A stretch of DNA of 64,000 nucleotides from Argentina anserina (lineage: Eukaryota; Streptophyta; Magnoliopsida; Rosales; Rosaceae), in the NCBI RefSeq assembly GCF_933775445.1, contig NC_065873.1, forward strand, positions 21,576,001 to 21,640,000, given 5' to 3'. Positions 11,985-22,926 of the stretch are shown here, piece by piece. Within the stretch, counting starts at the first letter, position 1. Each line of letters opens with the position of its first letter. The notes beneath the pieces were generated by a model that did not search any database, had not been told where the DNA came from, and worked only from the letters and a program-made list of their open reading frames with translations. The translations under genes and the position numbers were made by a program.

Positions 11985-13094
11985 TTAGATAACTGACAAT
12001 GTAAGGACAATCCCCCCCCCCCCCCCCAATTTTGCTTTTCTAGCTCTTTCGGATCTTCTAAGCATAGGATTTTGAGGTTGTGGAGGTTGTGAAATTAGAT
12101 TAGGTTCTGCTACAGGTGCAACTGCAGCAATGGGAGGATTCTGAACAACTATATTGTTTTCTGGATTGTCAATTTGCATTCCTTGATCAATTTCATGATC
12201 ATCTGCATCTTGATTTTCTCTAATGATGTCATCTGCTAATTCATTATCATTATCAAAAGGTAATGTATTTGTTAAATCCTCATCCATCACAAGTTCTTCA
12301 AAGTCTGAGGATAAATCCTCATAAATTGTATTGTGAATTTTCTCATTTATGAATTTTACTTGATGAGTTTCAAAAATTCTGGGTGAGTATTTAGCAGAAT
12401 ATAGCTTGTAACCTTTAGATTTATTTGGATAACCTATGAAATAGCAGCTAACAGACTTTTCATCAAGCTTGCTCATTTTTGGATTATAAATCCGAGCTTC
12501 TGCTTGACAACCCCATATATGACAATGAAAAAGACTTGGTTTTCTACCACACCATAATTCAAAAGAAGTTTTCTCAATGGCTTTACTTGGTGTTCTATTG
12601 CAAATATAATTTGCAGTTTTTAAAGCCTCTCCCCATAAGAATTTTGGCAACCCAGTAGTACACATCATTCACCTAACCATATTTAGAAGGGTTCTGTTCT
12701 TTCTCTCTGCAACACCATTTTGTTGGGGATTATAGGGTGTTGTATATTGAGCTTTAATTCCATGATCTTGCAGATACAAGGAAAAATGACCCTTTTGTTG
12801 ACCGTTTTTTGTATATTTTCCATAAAGTTCCCCACCTCTATCTGATCTTACTGTTTTGATCTTTCTCTCTAGTTGATTCTCTACCTCACCCTTAAAGATT
12901 TGAAAAGCTGTAAGTGCCTGTGATTTTTCTAAGAGTATAGAAACATAACCGTATCTAGAGAAATCATTAATGAATGTAATGAAATACACGTTTCCACAGA
13001 TAGTTTGGTGCTTAAATGGACCACATATATCAGTGTGTATGAGTTCCAACAACTCTTTACTTCTTACTGCAGTCTTTTTCCGTTTGTTTGTCAT
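11985..13094 (-). pseudogene. Copia integrase region, interrupted
   Basis: The 13094-12669 frame carries the copia integrase catalytic core: LIHTDICGPF, FINDFSRYGYV, VRSDRGGELY and YNPQQNGVAERKNRTLLNM, which hold the Asp, Asp and Glu positions. A stop separates it from 12668-11985, which has the C-terminal landmarks LPKFLWGEALKTANYICNR, LFHCHIWGCQAE and SCYFIGYPNKSKGYKLY. That second frame ends in a glycine run made by a 16-base C tract at 12012-12027. Confidence 0.88.
12012..12027. repeat. Poly-C tract (16 bases)
   Basis: An uninterrupted run of 16 C on the plus strand lies inside the copia integrase-RT linker. It is a likely site of length variation or assembly error. Confidence 0.9.
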
Positions 13095-13258
13095 CTTACC
13101 CTTAAAACATTCAATACAATCATCAAGGTCTGAAAAGTCTAACTCGTTTAAAATGTTGTTCCTTACTAATAGTTTCAGTCTCTCTTTGGATACATGGCCT
13201 AATCTTCTCTGCCATAAATATGCAGATTTTTCATTGTTCCTGGTTCTCTTAACACTAG

Positions 13259-13465
13259 TTAAGGTGCTAGTACTTTTAGTGTTATCGTTTCAACAAAAGA
13301 AATATTTTGTTGAGATATTGAACAATTTAACTTTATATGATCATCCAATATCACACCATAACCAATTTTCTCTTTATTTCGAAAAATAAGAATTCCTTTA
13401 TTTTCAATCAAAAAACTACATCCAGCTTTAACCAATTGAGAAACTGAAACTAAATTCCTTCTCAT
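13259..13465 (-). pseudogene. Copia protease / pre-integrase fragment
   Basis: The minus-strand frame reads RRNLVSVSQLVKAGCSF, the typical stretch between copia protease and integrase (NL-S-SQL). It is separated from gag and integrase by stops. Confidence 0.75.
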
Positions 13466-13746
13466 GGAATGTACATAATAAACGTTATTTTCAAAACTAT
13501 AAATTTTCCAGATCCTAAATCAAGCCTAAGACATCTTGCAGCTTTTACTGCCACCTTCATCCCGTTTCCAACACGGAAGCTAACATCCTCACTTCTTGGA
13601 GTCCTGGTCTTTTTGAACCCCTGTAAGGAATTAGTTATGTGAATAGGTGACCCGGAATCAATCCACCAAGATTGTGGATTGACATTAACAAGATTAACTT
13701 CTAAAGAAAAAACTGTATTAGAAATAATCTTACCCTTTTGAGCTAG

Positions 13747-14352
13747 TCAAGCCTTATAGCCAGTACAATCTTTTTTTATGTGACCTACTTTCTTACAAAA
13801 GTAGTACTTGAATCTGAATGGTTTGTTATCCTTTGGCCCTGTGGTTGCTAATGTCTTAGAGATGATTTTGTTAGGCTTAAGCTTGTTCTGAGGATGTGAC
13901 TTCCTTTTCTTAGGCTTTTCAAGCAGGTAAATAGTTGGGGTTTGTTTCTTAATCCTCTCCTCCTCATCAGAACAGATGGCTATTAGTTCATCTAGAGTCC
14001 AGTTTTCCTTTTGAGCATTATAGCTAGTCCTGAGATGGTCAAAACTGCTTGGGAGTGTGTCCAGTGCATGATGCACCAGCAAAGTGTCTTGTACTCCCAC
14101 CATCATCTCTTTAAGCCTATTGTTAATATTAATCAACTTTAATAAATGTTCCCTGACTCCTCCAGTTCCTGAGTATTGCAGGCTATGATATTCCTTGTTT
14201 AGCCTAGCTATCTCAATTTTCTCACTCTCCTTGAACTTAGCTGACACGACCTCTAGAAAATCAGTAGTAAATTCCGGCTCAGCCACACATCCTCTAATGC
14301 TTTTAGACATAGACTGCCTAATAACATTCTTAGCCATCATGTTTGAATGCAT
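13747..14352 (-). pseudogene. Copia gag with degenerate zinc knuckle
   Basis: 201 codons match copia gag (UBN2 type): FLEVVSAKFKESEKIEIARL, LININNRLKEMMV, LDTLPSSFDHLRTSYNAQ and WTLDELIAICSDEEERI. The C-terminal nucleic-acid-binding knuckle reads YYFCKKVGHIKKDC, so the first cysteine of the CX2CX4HX4C motif is tyrosine and the zinc site is lost. The true start probably lies upstream of 14352, where the frame is broken near 14390. Confidence 0.87.
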
Positions 14353-15789
14353 CCACTTCTTATAGTTAGTTTTGACTGTGGTTTTATCATCTTATGCTGG
14401 GGTATCAGGTCTGTCCTCTTGAAAGCAATAGCCTATCTTGTTATTCATGGTGATATAGGTTTCTACAGAATCCTTCCAAGCTCTAAAGTTTGACCCAGTA
14501 AGCATTAAAACACTGTTGAAGGTAAGGTAGGTGCTACCTAAAGAGCAAAAGATAATTTTATGAGTTCTTAGCTTTCAGTGTTTTCTACTTTGTCATACAA
14601 TGCCAATCAAGACAAGTATAAAACAAAAATATCATAAAACAACACAGTCATATACTTGCATGTAATTCAATCCATAACTCTAATCAACATTAAGCAATAC
14701 TTTTGAGCAATTACTTAACATTCTGTAATTCTTTTCAATAAGCCACACAAGATAAAAACATGTTATCCAAAGAATCAAATCAACATCTTTAGACAGAATA
14801 TCTAATTCCAAGTATCCGAATTTATTTTCATCAAATATGCTTACTGTTGTCTGTATTCTAAAATCATATTTTAACCACTTCTTTGGAAGAATAAAACATG
14901 AATTTAAAAACACAGAACACAACTTTCAGTTTGTTATCTTGAAAATTTCCTGCAGATATCAAAGAAGAATGCTTTGTGCAATATGTTCAATTATACCAAC
15001 AGGAAACCATAAACAAATTTTGAGCTTACAACTTTGTTTTCTACCCAGATAATCTTTATAAGAAAACTAAGCTCTATGCCATGTAAAGCTTTTACAATGT
15101 ATAAAATTGGGAGATTTTAAACTTCTGCATACATTGTCCAGCAATTACAGTACACACATAGAATGCAATCATTCAATTCAACCATAGAGTATATACTTGC
15201 ATAGAAAATTAAATTTCCCAGCCATACAGGAACCACACGTCAACCACAATCCAAGTCTCTAAACTACTCTTATATGCATGTTGGGTGTGCTCTAGGGTTC
15301 TTATGTATATATATATATATATATATATATACTTCATATAATCTGGTTAATTGAAATCGGAAAACCTTTAAGAAAAAACATGTTTTGCTCTTTCCCCAAA
15401 TTTACTGTAGTTTTTTAGCGGAAGCATAGAACAAATTTTTATCAGCAGCAATTCCCTTTGGGTTATGAATCCAGTAAGAGACGTAAAGGTCTCAATCGCT
15501 TCTGATCCAGTCGTCTTCCCATATCCAGAAGCTCAACGTTGTGAAAAACACAACGGCTAAATTTTTTTTTTTGGTTGTTGTTCTTGAGTTCGGATTGGGT
15601 TGAGACCGGATCCGCGTGTTTGCAAAATTCCTCAGTAGTAACGCTCGCGACCCTTCGTAACACTCGCGATCCTTCGTAACGCTCGCGATCCTCGTAACGC
15701 TCGCGACCATCAAGTACACCTTTTTTTTTTGTTAAAATCTAAAACCGATTTCTAGTTATGTAAAACTGAAAATTTTTGTGCTCATCATT
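14353..15789 (-). other. Copia 5' untranslated region, AT-rich
   Basis: This lies between the primer site and gag of the copia element. A (TA)13 microsatellite sits at 15306-15331. The repeated motif GTAACGCTCGCGA occurs several times at 15637-15710. No separate gene was seen. Confidence 0.6.
15306..15331. repeat. (TA)n microsatellite
   Basis: A perfect TA repeat of 26 bases inside the copia leader region. Confidence 0.9.
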
Positions 15790-15801
15790 GCTCTGATACC
15801 A
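15790..15801 (-). promoter_or_regulatory. Primer-binding site of the copia element
   Basis: The plus strand reads GCTCTGATACCA, the reverse complement of TGGTATCAGAGC, two bases inside the 5' LTR. It pairs with initiator tRNA-Met. Confidence 0.92.
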
Positions 15802-15803
15802 TA

Positions 15804-16308
15804 TGTAAATTAAATTACATGATATGAGTACAAAACCAAAGATCATATGCATAACAACTAATCGTTACTTTAGTGAATGAGATTAACTTACCATCATCAT
15901 GAACGACAACACTATGATCCATTGTGCCTTAATCCGAAGTCGCAAGGTGTTAAGCAAGGTCTTCGTTAATCACTACTCTCTGCTTTCTCAATGGACAGAA
16001 ACTTACGCAAATAACTCGTAGTGATAACAGGGACGTTTACCATCTATATATAGAGAATCTTTAACCCTTAATAGTCCTTCCATTAAAGACATCTTGTAAG
16101 TTAAGTCATTTTATTTAGATTCCTGATTCAATACTGATTTGTAGTCTTTCTTCTAGACTTAAATTAGGATTCTTTACTATAATGATATAATACATAAAAT
16201 CATTAGAAACTAGATTTGATACTATTTTTTTGTTTCCATGTAGAAACAGATTATGACATTAAACATGATAATCATATAATATGTGATATGTCCAAAATTG
16301 ATCTAACA
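15804..16308 (-). repeat. 5' LTR of the copia element
   Basis: A 505-bp partner of 9266-9770 with the same ends. It would carry the element's promoter (TATA-like CTATATATAG near 16045). Confidence 0.93.
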
Positions 16309-16602
16309 AAGAACGGCACGAAGAACAGGTTCGCGTCATCCGGATCCAAAAGCCTAACCACCGGTGACCCGACCCAGTCGGATTCGGCTTCAATAGGTAC
16401 TTGAGCGACGAGACGTCGTCGGAGGGGCGGCCGTCGCTGGCGAGCGAGTGCTGCTCGATGATCCCGTAGGTGAAGCGGGTGAGAGGTCATAGAGGCAGAC
16501 CTTGATGGAGGCGGAGGTGGAGGAGGAGAAGGACGAGGAGGGGTGGAGATTGAGGTCGGCATTGCGGGATGGTGGAGAGAAGAGAGCTCTATTTAGATTC
16601 AT
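16309..16602 (-). pseudogene. ARAD1-like exostosin, N-terminal part of broken exon 1
   Basis: The minus strand starts MNLNRALFSPPS and reaches KVCLYDL, the usual KVYVYDLP start of the exostosin domain. It then needs a frame change to read TRFTYGIIEQHSLASDGRPS, and another to read DWVGSPVVRLLDPDDANLFF followed by VPF. The residues normally between SSLKY and the SPVVR block are missing, so there is also a deletion. The frame then meets the copia insertion, and the other side of the AAGAA duplication resumes exactly at FFSSLSLIVN (9265). Two frameshifts plus the deletion show the gene had decayed independently of the insertion. Confidence 0.85.
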
Positions 16603-16609
16603 GTTTCGA

Positions 16610-16831
16610 CCAAATTTCTAATCTTATTAGATTTGAAAATGTTTTAAGGGGTTTGGTGAAGTAAACGAGTGTAGAGATTTACGGCACTCGCACACGGCGT
16701 GCAGTGCATCACGTCGTTAATTTTTAAACAAAATTGCATGATTAACGACGCGCATTAAAAACACGCCGTAAATGAACTTCTTTCACGGCGTGCATCAATA
16801 GACGTCGTAAAAACTAAGTTTTCTTGTAGTG
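16610..16831 (-). mobile_element. CACTA (En/Spm) transposon end
   Basis: Reading the minus strand from 16831 gives CACTACAAGAAAACTTAG, the classic plant CACTA terminus. Inside lie repeated short motifs (CACGGCGTGC, ACGACGT, ACGCCGT) like CACTA subterminal transposase-binding repeats. The opposite terminus was not identified, so the left limit is approximate. Confidence 0.65.
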
Positions 16832-16834
16832 ACA

Positions 16835-18060
16835 GCGCATGATCAATAGTTTCTTCCACCAAACGAGCAGTTGGCGTCGTGAGCAAAGCCGCCGACAGGT
16901 GTTGGATCTCAACTCGGATCCACACAAAGTCTAGAGGTACAACATTGATATCGGAGAAGCCAACATAATCGTTAATAAGGGTAAATTCCTCCTATAGTAC
17001 CTGATGTTTGGCTACTTAATCAATTTGATACCTAATGTATGAAAACTGACAATTTGGTACCTAAAGTTCTCAAATTTAGGCCATTTTGGTACTTATGTCA
17101 ATTTTGACCATATTTTCAGGGTTATTTCCGTCATCCTATCTCAACTTTACTTCATTTTTTCATAATACCTCCAAATTGTCTTTAAATTATCACTAAAAAT
17201 TTGATAACTCATCTACTTAGTATCTGTGATGATTTACGTATATAATTTTTCATAATGTAGCTATCAATCTAAATTAATTTTAATTATAAGTAATTTAAAA
17301 AATATATTTTAATAAAAAATTACAATTGCATAAAGGCAATTTATTTCCTTTGCAGAAAATAATTAGGATATAATAAGTATATTAAGAAAAAAAATTATTT
17401 TCGATATATGCGAAGTAGATGCTAAGTGGAGTAAATATATCAATTTAATTATCTCCAAAGAGAGATAATTATAGAAAGAAATGAAAAAAATGTGAATTTA
17501 ATGAGTTTAGGGCTAGAATGACGAAAATAACCCTAAAAATATAATCAAAATTGATAGAGGTATCAAAATGGCTTACAAATGAGAACTTCATGTACCAAAT
17601 TGTTTGTTTTCATACATCAGGTATCAAATTGTCCAAATAGCCATACTTTAAGTATCATAGGAGAAATTAACCATCATTAATAATGATCATAGCACATTGA
17701 AAACTCCATGGCCCTCCTTCTTGACTTCATGTAAATCACGTTTAGAAGCAAACGCGAACAGGTAACGATCTCCTCTCGCTGACACTTCAACAGGAACAAA
17801 TACTCATGTGGGATTGTACTGCACCTCGAAAAGAATCGAAGGCAACATATTGAAGCATATTCAGCCTACCAACAAGGTAGAATCGGGGGAGCAACAAACC
17901 CCTTGTCCGGGCAACAGAGGTCGCCAAGATCCACAGGTTCATCATGGTGATCGAGGGAAAGCTTACAGTTTAGGCGAGCAGTCATGGAAGCAAGCTAAGC
18001 AGCCATAGCACAAGAGACACCGCACAACAGTTGGTTTTTTGAAATAAACCCTAACTCTAG
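16835..18060 (-). pseudogene. DUF4283-type retroelement ORF fragment, split by a MITE
   Basis: The minus strand between about 17960 and 17676 gives RLNCKLSLDHHDEPVDLGD, then FVPVEVSARGDRYLFAFASK and RDLHEVKKEGHGVFNVL, with breaks. Past the MITE it resumes as INDYVGFSDINVVPLDFVW then IRVEIQHLSAALLTTPTA (16975-16835). This is the pattern of the plant DUF4283 domain found in LINE-type and related ORF1 proteins, which bind nucleic acid. Stops and the insertion make it inactive. The CACTA end cuts it at 16832. Confidence 0.6.
16979..17672. mobile_element. Long-TIR Mutator-type MITE, copy 1
   Basis: It starts GGGTAAATTCCTCCTAT and ends with a diverged inverted copy (ATAGGAGAAATTAACC). The inverted repeats extend over roughly 170 bases each side, with the motifs GGTACCTAAAGTTCTCAAAT and ATTTTGACCATATTTTC. 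The flanks are CGTTAATAA on the left and CATTAATAA just beyond the right end, an imperfect 9-bp duplication. It has no coding capacity and sits inside the DUF4283 fragment. Confidence 0.8.
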
Positions 18061-18612
18061 GAATATACGCGAGGGAGAGAGCATTAGAGAGAAAAAACCT
18101 GGGAGCCGCGGTATATGGGTTCTGATATGAGAATTGAGCATGTTGCTGATGCATAAGAAAATTAAATCCAGTAGATTGGCCAATCACTCAATACATTAGT
18201 TACATAAACTTTTGCTTCTATTGATTGTTTAAACATGATATCAAATGCTAAATTGCTGAAAGTCCTATCTAGTTTACAGCTTCCGAAGTTATTGAAATTT
18301 GCATTTTTAAGTTGTTGTACTTGCATCTCGTCGTATACAATAGAATGGAGTTAACTTCACAAAAACTGTTCAATCATTTCCTAATTGTTCGTGTTAGAGT
18401 TAACTCTAATCGTCTTCCTAATGGTTCTTGTGGTTTTGCCTCTTTTTTTTTCTTTTTTTTTTCTGGTGGTATTACATCTAATTGAATTCTCCTCTCCAAC
18501 TTCTCCAAGTGCAGGTGGAATCAGTGACTGTTAAATTGTTGATTTGAAAAAAATAGTCTCAGCCTGTTCAAAGGAGAGCAGCCTGTTTTAAGGAGAATCA
18601 TATTTAGAGATA
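18061..18612. other. Intergenic DNA between retroelement fragment and MITE copy 2
   Basis: Possible leader of the DUF4283 element near 18060-18190, then AT-rich DNA with a T-rich run at 18444-18471. No gene seen. Confidence 0.4.
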
Positions 18613-19303
18613 GGGTAAATTCCTCCTATGGTACCTGATGTTTGGCTACTTGGACAATATGGTACCTGATGTATGAAAGCGGACAATTTGGTACCTAAAG
18701 TTCTCAAATTTAGGCCATTTTGGTACCTCTATCAATTTTGACCATATTTTCAAGGTTATTTCCGTCATTCTAGTCCTAAATTCATTAAATTCACATTTTT
18801 CTTCATTTCTTCCTATAATTACCTCTCTTTTGAGATAATTAAATTGATATATCTAATCCACTTAGCATCTACTTCGCATATATCGAAAATAATTTTTTTT
18901 CTTGATATACTTATTGTATCCTAATTATTTTCTGCAAAGGAAATAAATTGCCTTTATGCAATTGTAATTTTTATCAAAAATTTTTTAATTACTTATAATT
19001 AAAATTAATTTAGATTGATAGCTACATTATGAAAACTTATATACGTAAATCATCACAGATACTAAGTAGATGAGTTATCAAATTTTTAGTGATAACTTAG
19101 AGGCAATTTAGAGGTATTATAAAAAAATGAAATAAAGTTGAGATAAGATGACGGAAATAACCCTGAAAATATGGTCAAAATTGACATAAGTACCAAAATG
19201 GCCTAAATTTGAGAACTTTAGGTACCAAATTGTCCGCTTTTATACATCAGGTACCAAATTGTCCAAGTAGCCAAACATCAGGTACCATAGGAGGAATTTA
19301 CCC
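18613..19303. mobile_element. Long-TIR Mutator-type MITE, copy 2 (691 bp)
   Basis: The ends are GGGTAAATTCCTCCTATGG and its exact inverse, with inverted repeats of well over 100 bases. An exact 9-bp duplication TTAGAGATA flanks it (18604-18612, 19304-19312), the Mutator signature. It is the same family as 16979-17672 but lies in the opposite orientation: its right half matches the left-half interior of copy 1 in reverse. Confidence 0.93.
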
Positions 19304-19563
19304 TTAGAGATAAGGCACCCAGAAAAGGACTTGAGATTTTTCCATTATCAGCACATAAAGTTGGGTACATGACCAAGAAATCCTCACTCCTCAGTATCAT
19401 AAAAGAGGCACCAAATTAGGAATAAATTTGGTGCATATCAATACTTGAGGGGGGCTTGTAGATACAAAAATTGGTCATTCACTTCAGTGCCTATTCTACT
19501 GGGCTGGCTGTCACAAAAGGATTACACGTACTATGCCGTCTTCAATCTGCAATTTTGGTTCTC

Positions 19564-22500
19564 CTATGCCCTTGCATGTTCCCGGACCCTGTGGAAAATT
19601 GCATTTTCTACCAACCCTTTAGCTGATGGCCTCCAGTTTGGATTTGGATCCAACATGGCCTGAAATTGAAACAAGAAGATGCACTCAGCAACTCCATTAA
19701 TAAAGTATAATAGGATCCTATATGCACCTTTCCTTTTACCAGATTTATTTATTTAATAAGCTTACGGGATGGAACATTACTACACATGAAGCAACTTATG
19801 TAGAGTTTCTTATTCTATAACTACTTGCAATTCTTGAAATAAACCAAATGAATGATATTACTGCATATCTATGATATGATAGATATCAGTAAACAGTATT
19901 TTATTTCAAGATTTGGAGCAAAAGTAATAACAGAAGAGAAGCTGAAAATCTTAGTTCACATATTCTCGTTTTGTAAATACTGGAGAGATTCATTCCTTAG
20001 CAGAAGAACCACACAAGTGACAACTTCACAATCATCATAAAGGAAAGCCAACAACTAAAGAAGAGTACCTTGAGTAAGTTCTGAAACTGAAGGGAGTAAC
20101 TAGGAAGCAGTGGCAATTTTCCCTTCTTAAGATTAAAGGTTTGAGGTCCATCTACTGGTAAAGGTGAACCTCTAATAAGCTCATAGATAGCAACTCCCAA
20201 TGAGAATATATCAGCCTTGTCAAGATTGTCATGGATCTCATTCAGAATCTCTGAAGGCATATAGCGAGCGTCACCCTCTTCAATTGGTAGGCTTTTATCA
20301 AGTAGAGTTGCACATCCAAAATCACCAAGCTTATAAATACCATTTTTCACATATATGTTATCTGGTTTTACATCTAAGTGAGCTATTCCTCTCTCGTGCA
20401 TAAACTGCAAGGCTTTTGCAATCTGTATATAATTGGATATCAGAAACTTGCACATGGTAACAGAAGCTTAAACTTAAACAGATTAAAATTGAATTCATAT
20501 CAATGACTGTATGTGCATGCATTCATGGTTCTGTGATGCGTATATGTTACATTAGTTCTTGTTAATCATGAAGCAGTTCAGTGCAGCAGAATGGACTACT
20601 GAAAAGGCGTATTTATCAGCTTAAATTTCTATCAGGCATGTTTATCTGGGGTTTCTAATGTCGGTGCTTGTATAGCTATTGAAGAGTAGGGTCTGGTTAG
20701 GGCGTTCCATAAATTGTAATCATAAATATTATTCTCATACTAGAAAAATAAAGTACTGTTATTGTTGGTTAGCTTTCATTTCACATCTTTCAACTCTAAC
20801 TTCTTTGTCCATTCTCAGATCCTAAAATCTGCATTCTAGCCAATTGTTGTGGGACAATTAAACAACCAAAGCCTACAGATCTTCACCAATGCTGAATATA
20901 CAAAACATCATATACATGTTCAGGGAAATATCTTATGTTCTGGTGAGGAGGAGCAACACTAGAAATTAGGCATAGGAATGTTTGGATTCAGAGAATTAGA
21001 AAAAGGAAAATCCTATGTTTAGCAATTCTGTCTATTTTGAAGTGTGAAGATCTATGAGTTCTGGCCTGAGGTAAAAATGTATCCACGCACCAGTAATATC
21101 TAGGAGTATATTTGACACCATTTCATGTTTACAATATATTGCATGGGTTACTATGAAATTTCAAATGAGAAGCTTATAAACAAAATCACACAAACCTGAT
21201 ACAAGGCTACCAAAACCTCTCCCTCTGTGAAATTTCTGGATAAATTGTTTACACATAAGCTGTGATCACATAGCTCCATCTGGATGTAGAGCTTCTCATT
21301 TTCAAACCAAGAAGTACAGTACCCAACAACATTTGCATGGGATCCTGAAAGAAGGCAACAGGTTAAAACAAGTAAATGATACTGATGTAAAATAATTTGA
21401 TGAAAAGAACAAGTACAATAAAGTGAAGAACAGCATACCCAGAGCTGCTAAGCATTGAACTTCCATCAAAGCTTTTCTCCTGTAAAAAATATAAATTACT
21501 ATGCATAATTAAACCAAATGGCTTCAATATACGTATAGTATAACTAAAGCACAACCTTTCTGTGTCCAGATGCAATTGCCTAATGCTTTGCTTCACAGCA
21601 TACAAGCAACCATCAATTCGATTCAAGACTTTAAAAACATGGCTGAAGTTCCCCACCCCGATTTGCTGGAGGAAAGCAAATTAAAAGAAGATTAACCAAA
21701 CAGATAATAACTACACATTTTAGAATCAACTCAAATCATTAGTTCTCAGTTTCTGAAGTTTGTGTAATTCATTATATACCTCAATCTCATGAAAATCAGC
21801 ACGATAACGTGAAAGGCCATTTCCGTCCTTCATTGCAGGTAAAAAAGCTGGACATTGCATCAAAATATGTTTTAGAGTATGAAGATTGAATACAAAGCAT
21901 CTTTAGCAGCAAACAACAAGCCTTCAGATCCATTAGACCATTTTAGCACATTGTAAATGCATTTTAAGGGTTCCTAGTAATGTCTTCATACTATTACATT
22001 GAAGAACACCACTTTAACAACCAACAAAAGAATACCTGCACATTTTGATCTTTGGTTGCCAAAGGGATCAATCTCCATCTGTGAAGCATCCTTCAAATAT
22101 GGATTCTTCAAGCACGGAGGTGGCATAACCCGGCAGCGTAAAGCAACCGCAGATTGAGAAACATAATTCATTGTCTTCTTTACTTCAGTTAATGATGTGT
22201 TCCCTATCTCAATATCTTCTATCCCAACCGCATCTTTCCCCAGCTCCTGGTTCCCAAACAAAGTGGGGCTAAGATTCGACGAGATAACATCTGCATCAAC
22301 CATTGATGTCCAATCACTAAACCCAATTGCTAACATCACACATTACCCAATAGCTTTTCACAAACTCCACACAATCTAGTCACTTAAAAAAACAATAATA
22401 CAGTAAAATTCCAGTGTAGTCTTACAATGTCCCTGTCGACGCCTCTTGCATTTTGCTGTAGTCTTCTCCGGAGATTTGGGGCAAGGGATGTTTTCCTGTA

Positions 22501-22926
22501 CATTACCCATTTCAAAGACAACTAAATAAACTTCAACTACTCGGCTTGAGTTCAAGTGAAGAAACCCAACCAATGTTACCTTAGTGCAATCGAATCCATT
22601 GAATGTGTTCTGATTTTCCGGGGTTATGTAATCTGGAGTGCTGCATTAATCAGAACAAATACTAATTTTAAACTTAACTCCAACAAAACAAATACTCCAA
22701 AATTGAGGTTGGCATATGGAAATTTTTGATACCAGAAGAAGTCCTGGCTGAGAATGCCGTCCTTGTCATCCGAGCTGGGATCCACGTCAGCACCGAGAGC
22801 CGAAGAAGAAGGAAGACCGGAGTCGAGAAGGGACTGGAATCGAGCTGGATCGGAATTGGTGAACGATGACTGGTGGGGGCTTTCACTCAGGTGAAGCCTT
22901 TCCAGTGGTCCCTTCATTGCGCTCAT
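19564..22926 (-). CDS. WEE1: WEE1-like protein kinase, 10 exons
   Basis: WEE1 phosphorylates the inhibitory tyrosine of cyclin-dependent kinases and holds the cell cycle when DNA is damaged; it acts in the nucleus. My model joins, on the minus strand, 22926-22733, 22640-22580, 22495-22426, 22329-22036, 21847-21780, 21665-21556, 21479-21439, 21344-21196, 20422-20069 and 19659-19564. That totals 1437 bases, or 478 residues, close to the roughly 500 of Arabidopsis WEE1. All introns are GT-AG and phases agree. Residues 1-229 are the variable regulatory part. The kinase shows the glycine loop IGVGNFSHV (231-239), Lys254 in YAVK, HLDVKPDN with Asp346, and DFG at 363-365, and lacks only the MPQE form (here MPSE). 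The end PNWRPSAKGLVENAIFHRVR is typical. The start at 22926 has a second Met three codons on. Confidence 0.95.

Larger units (their letters stand above)
9266..16308 (-). mobile_element. Ty1-copia retrotransposon with both LTRs, 7043 bp
   Basis: Two 505-bp LTRs (9266-9770 and 15804-16308) begin TGTAAATTAA and end GATCTAACA. The element is flanked by AAGAA on both sides (9261-9265, 16309-16313). On the minus strand a tRNA-iMet primer site (TGGTATCAGAGC, 15790-15801) follows the 5' LTR by two bases. A purine tract (AGTGGGAGGT, 9771-9780) precedes the 3' LTR. The order gag, integrase, reverse transcriptase, RNase H defines copia. Coding parts are broken by several stops and shifts, so it cannot move by itself. 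The LTRs differ at a few percent of sites by eye, so the insertion is not very recent. Confidence 0.95.

Noticed and set aside
16876..18060. A host gene at the DUF4283 fragment
   Set aside because: The reading frame has stops, a MITE insertion and a CACTA truncation, and the domain is typical of retroelement ORF1.
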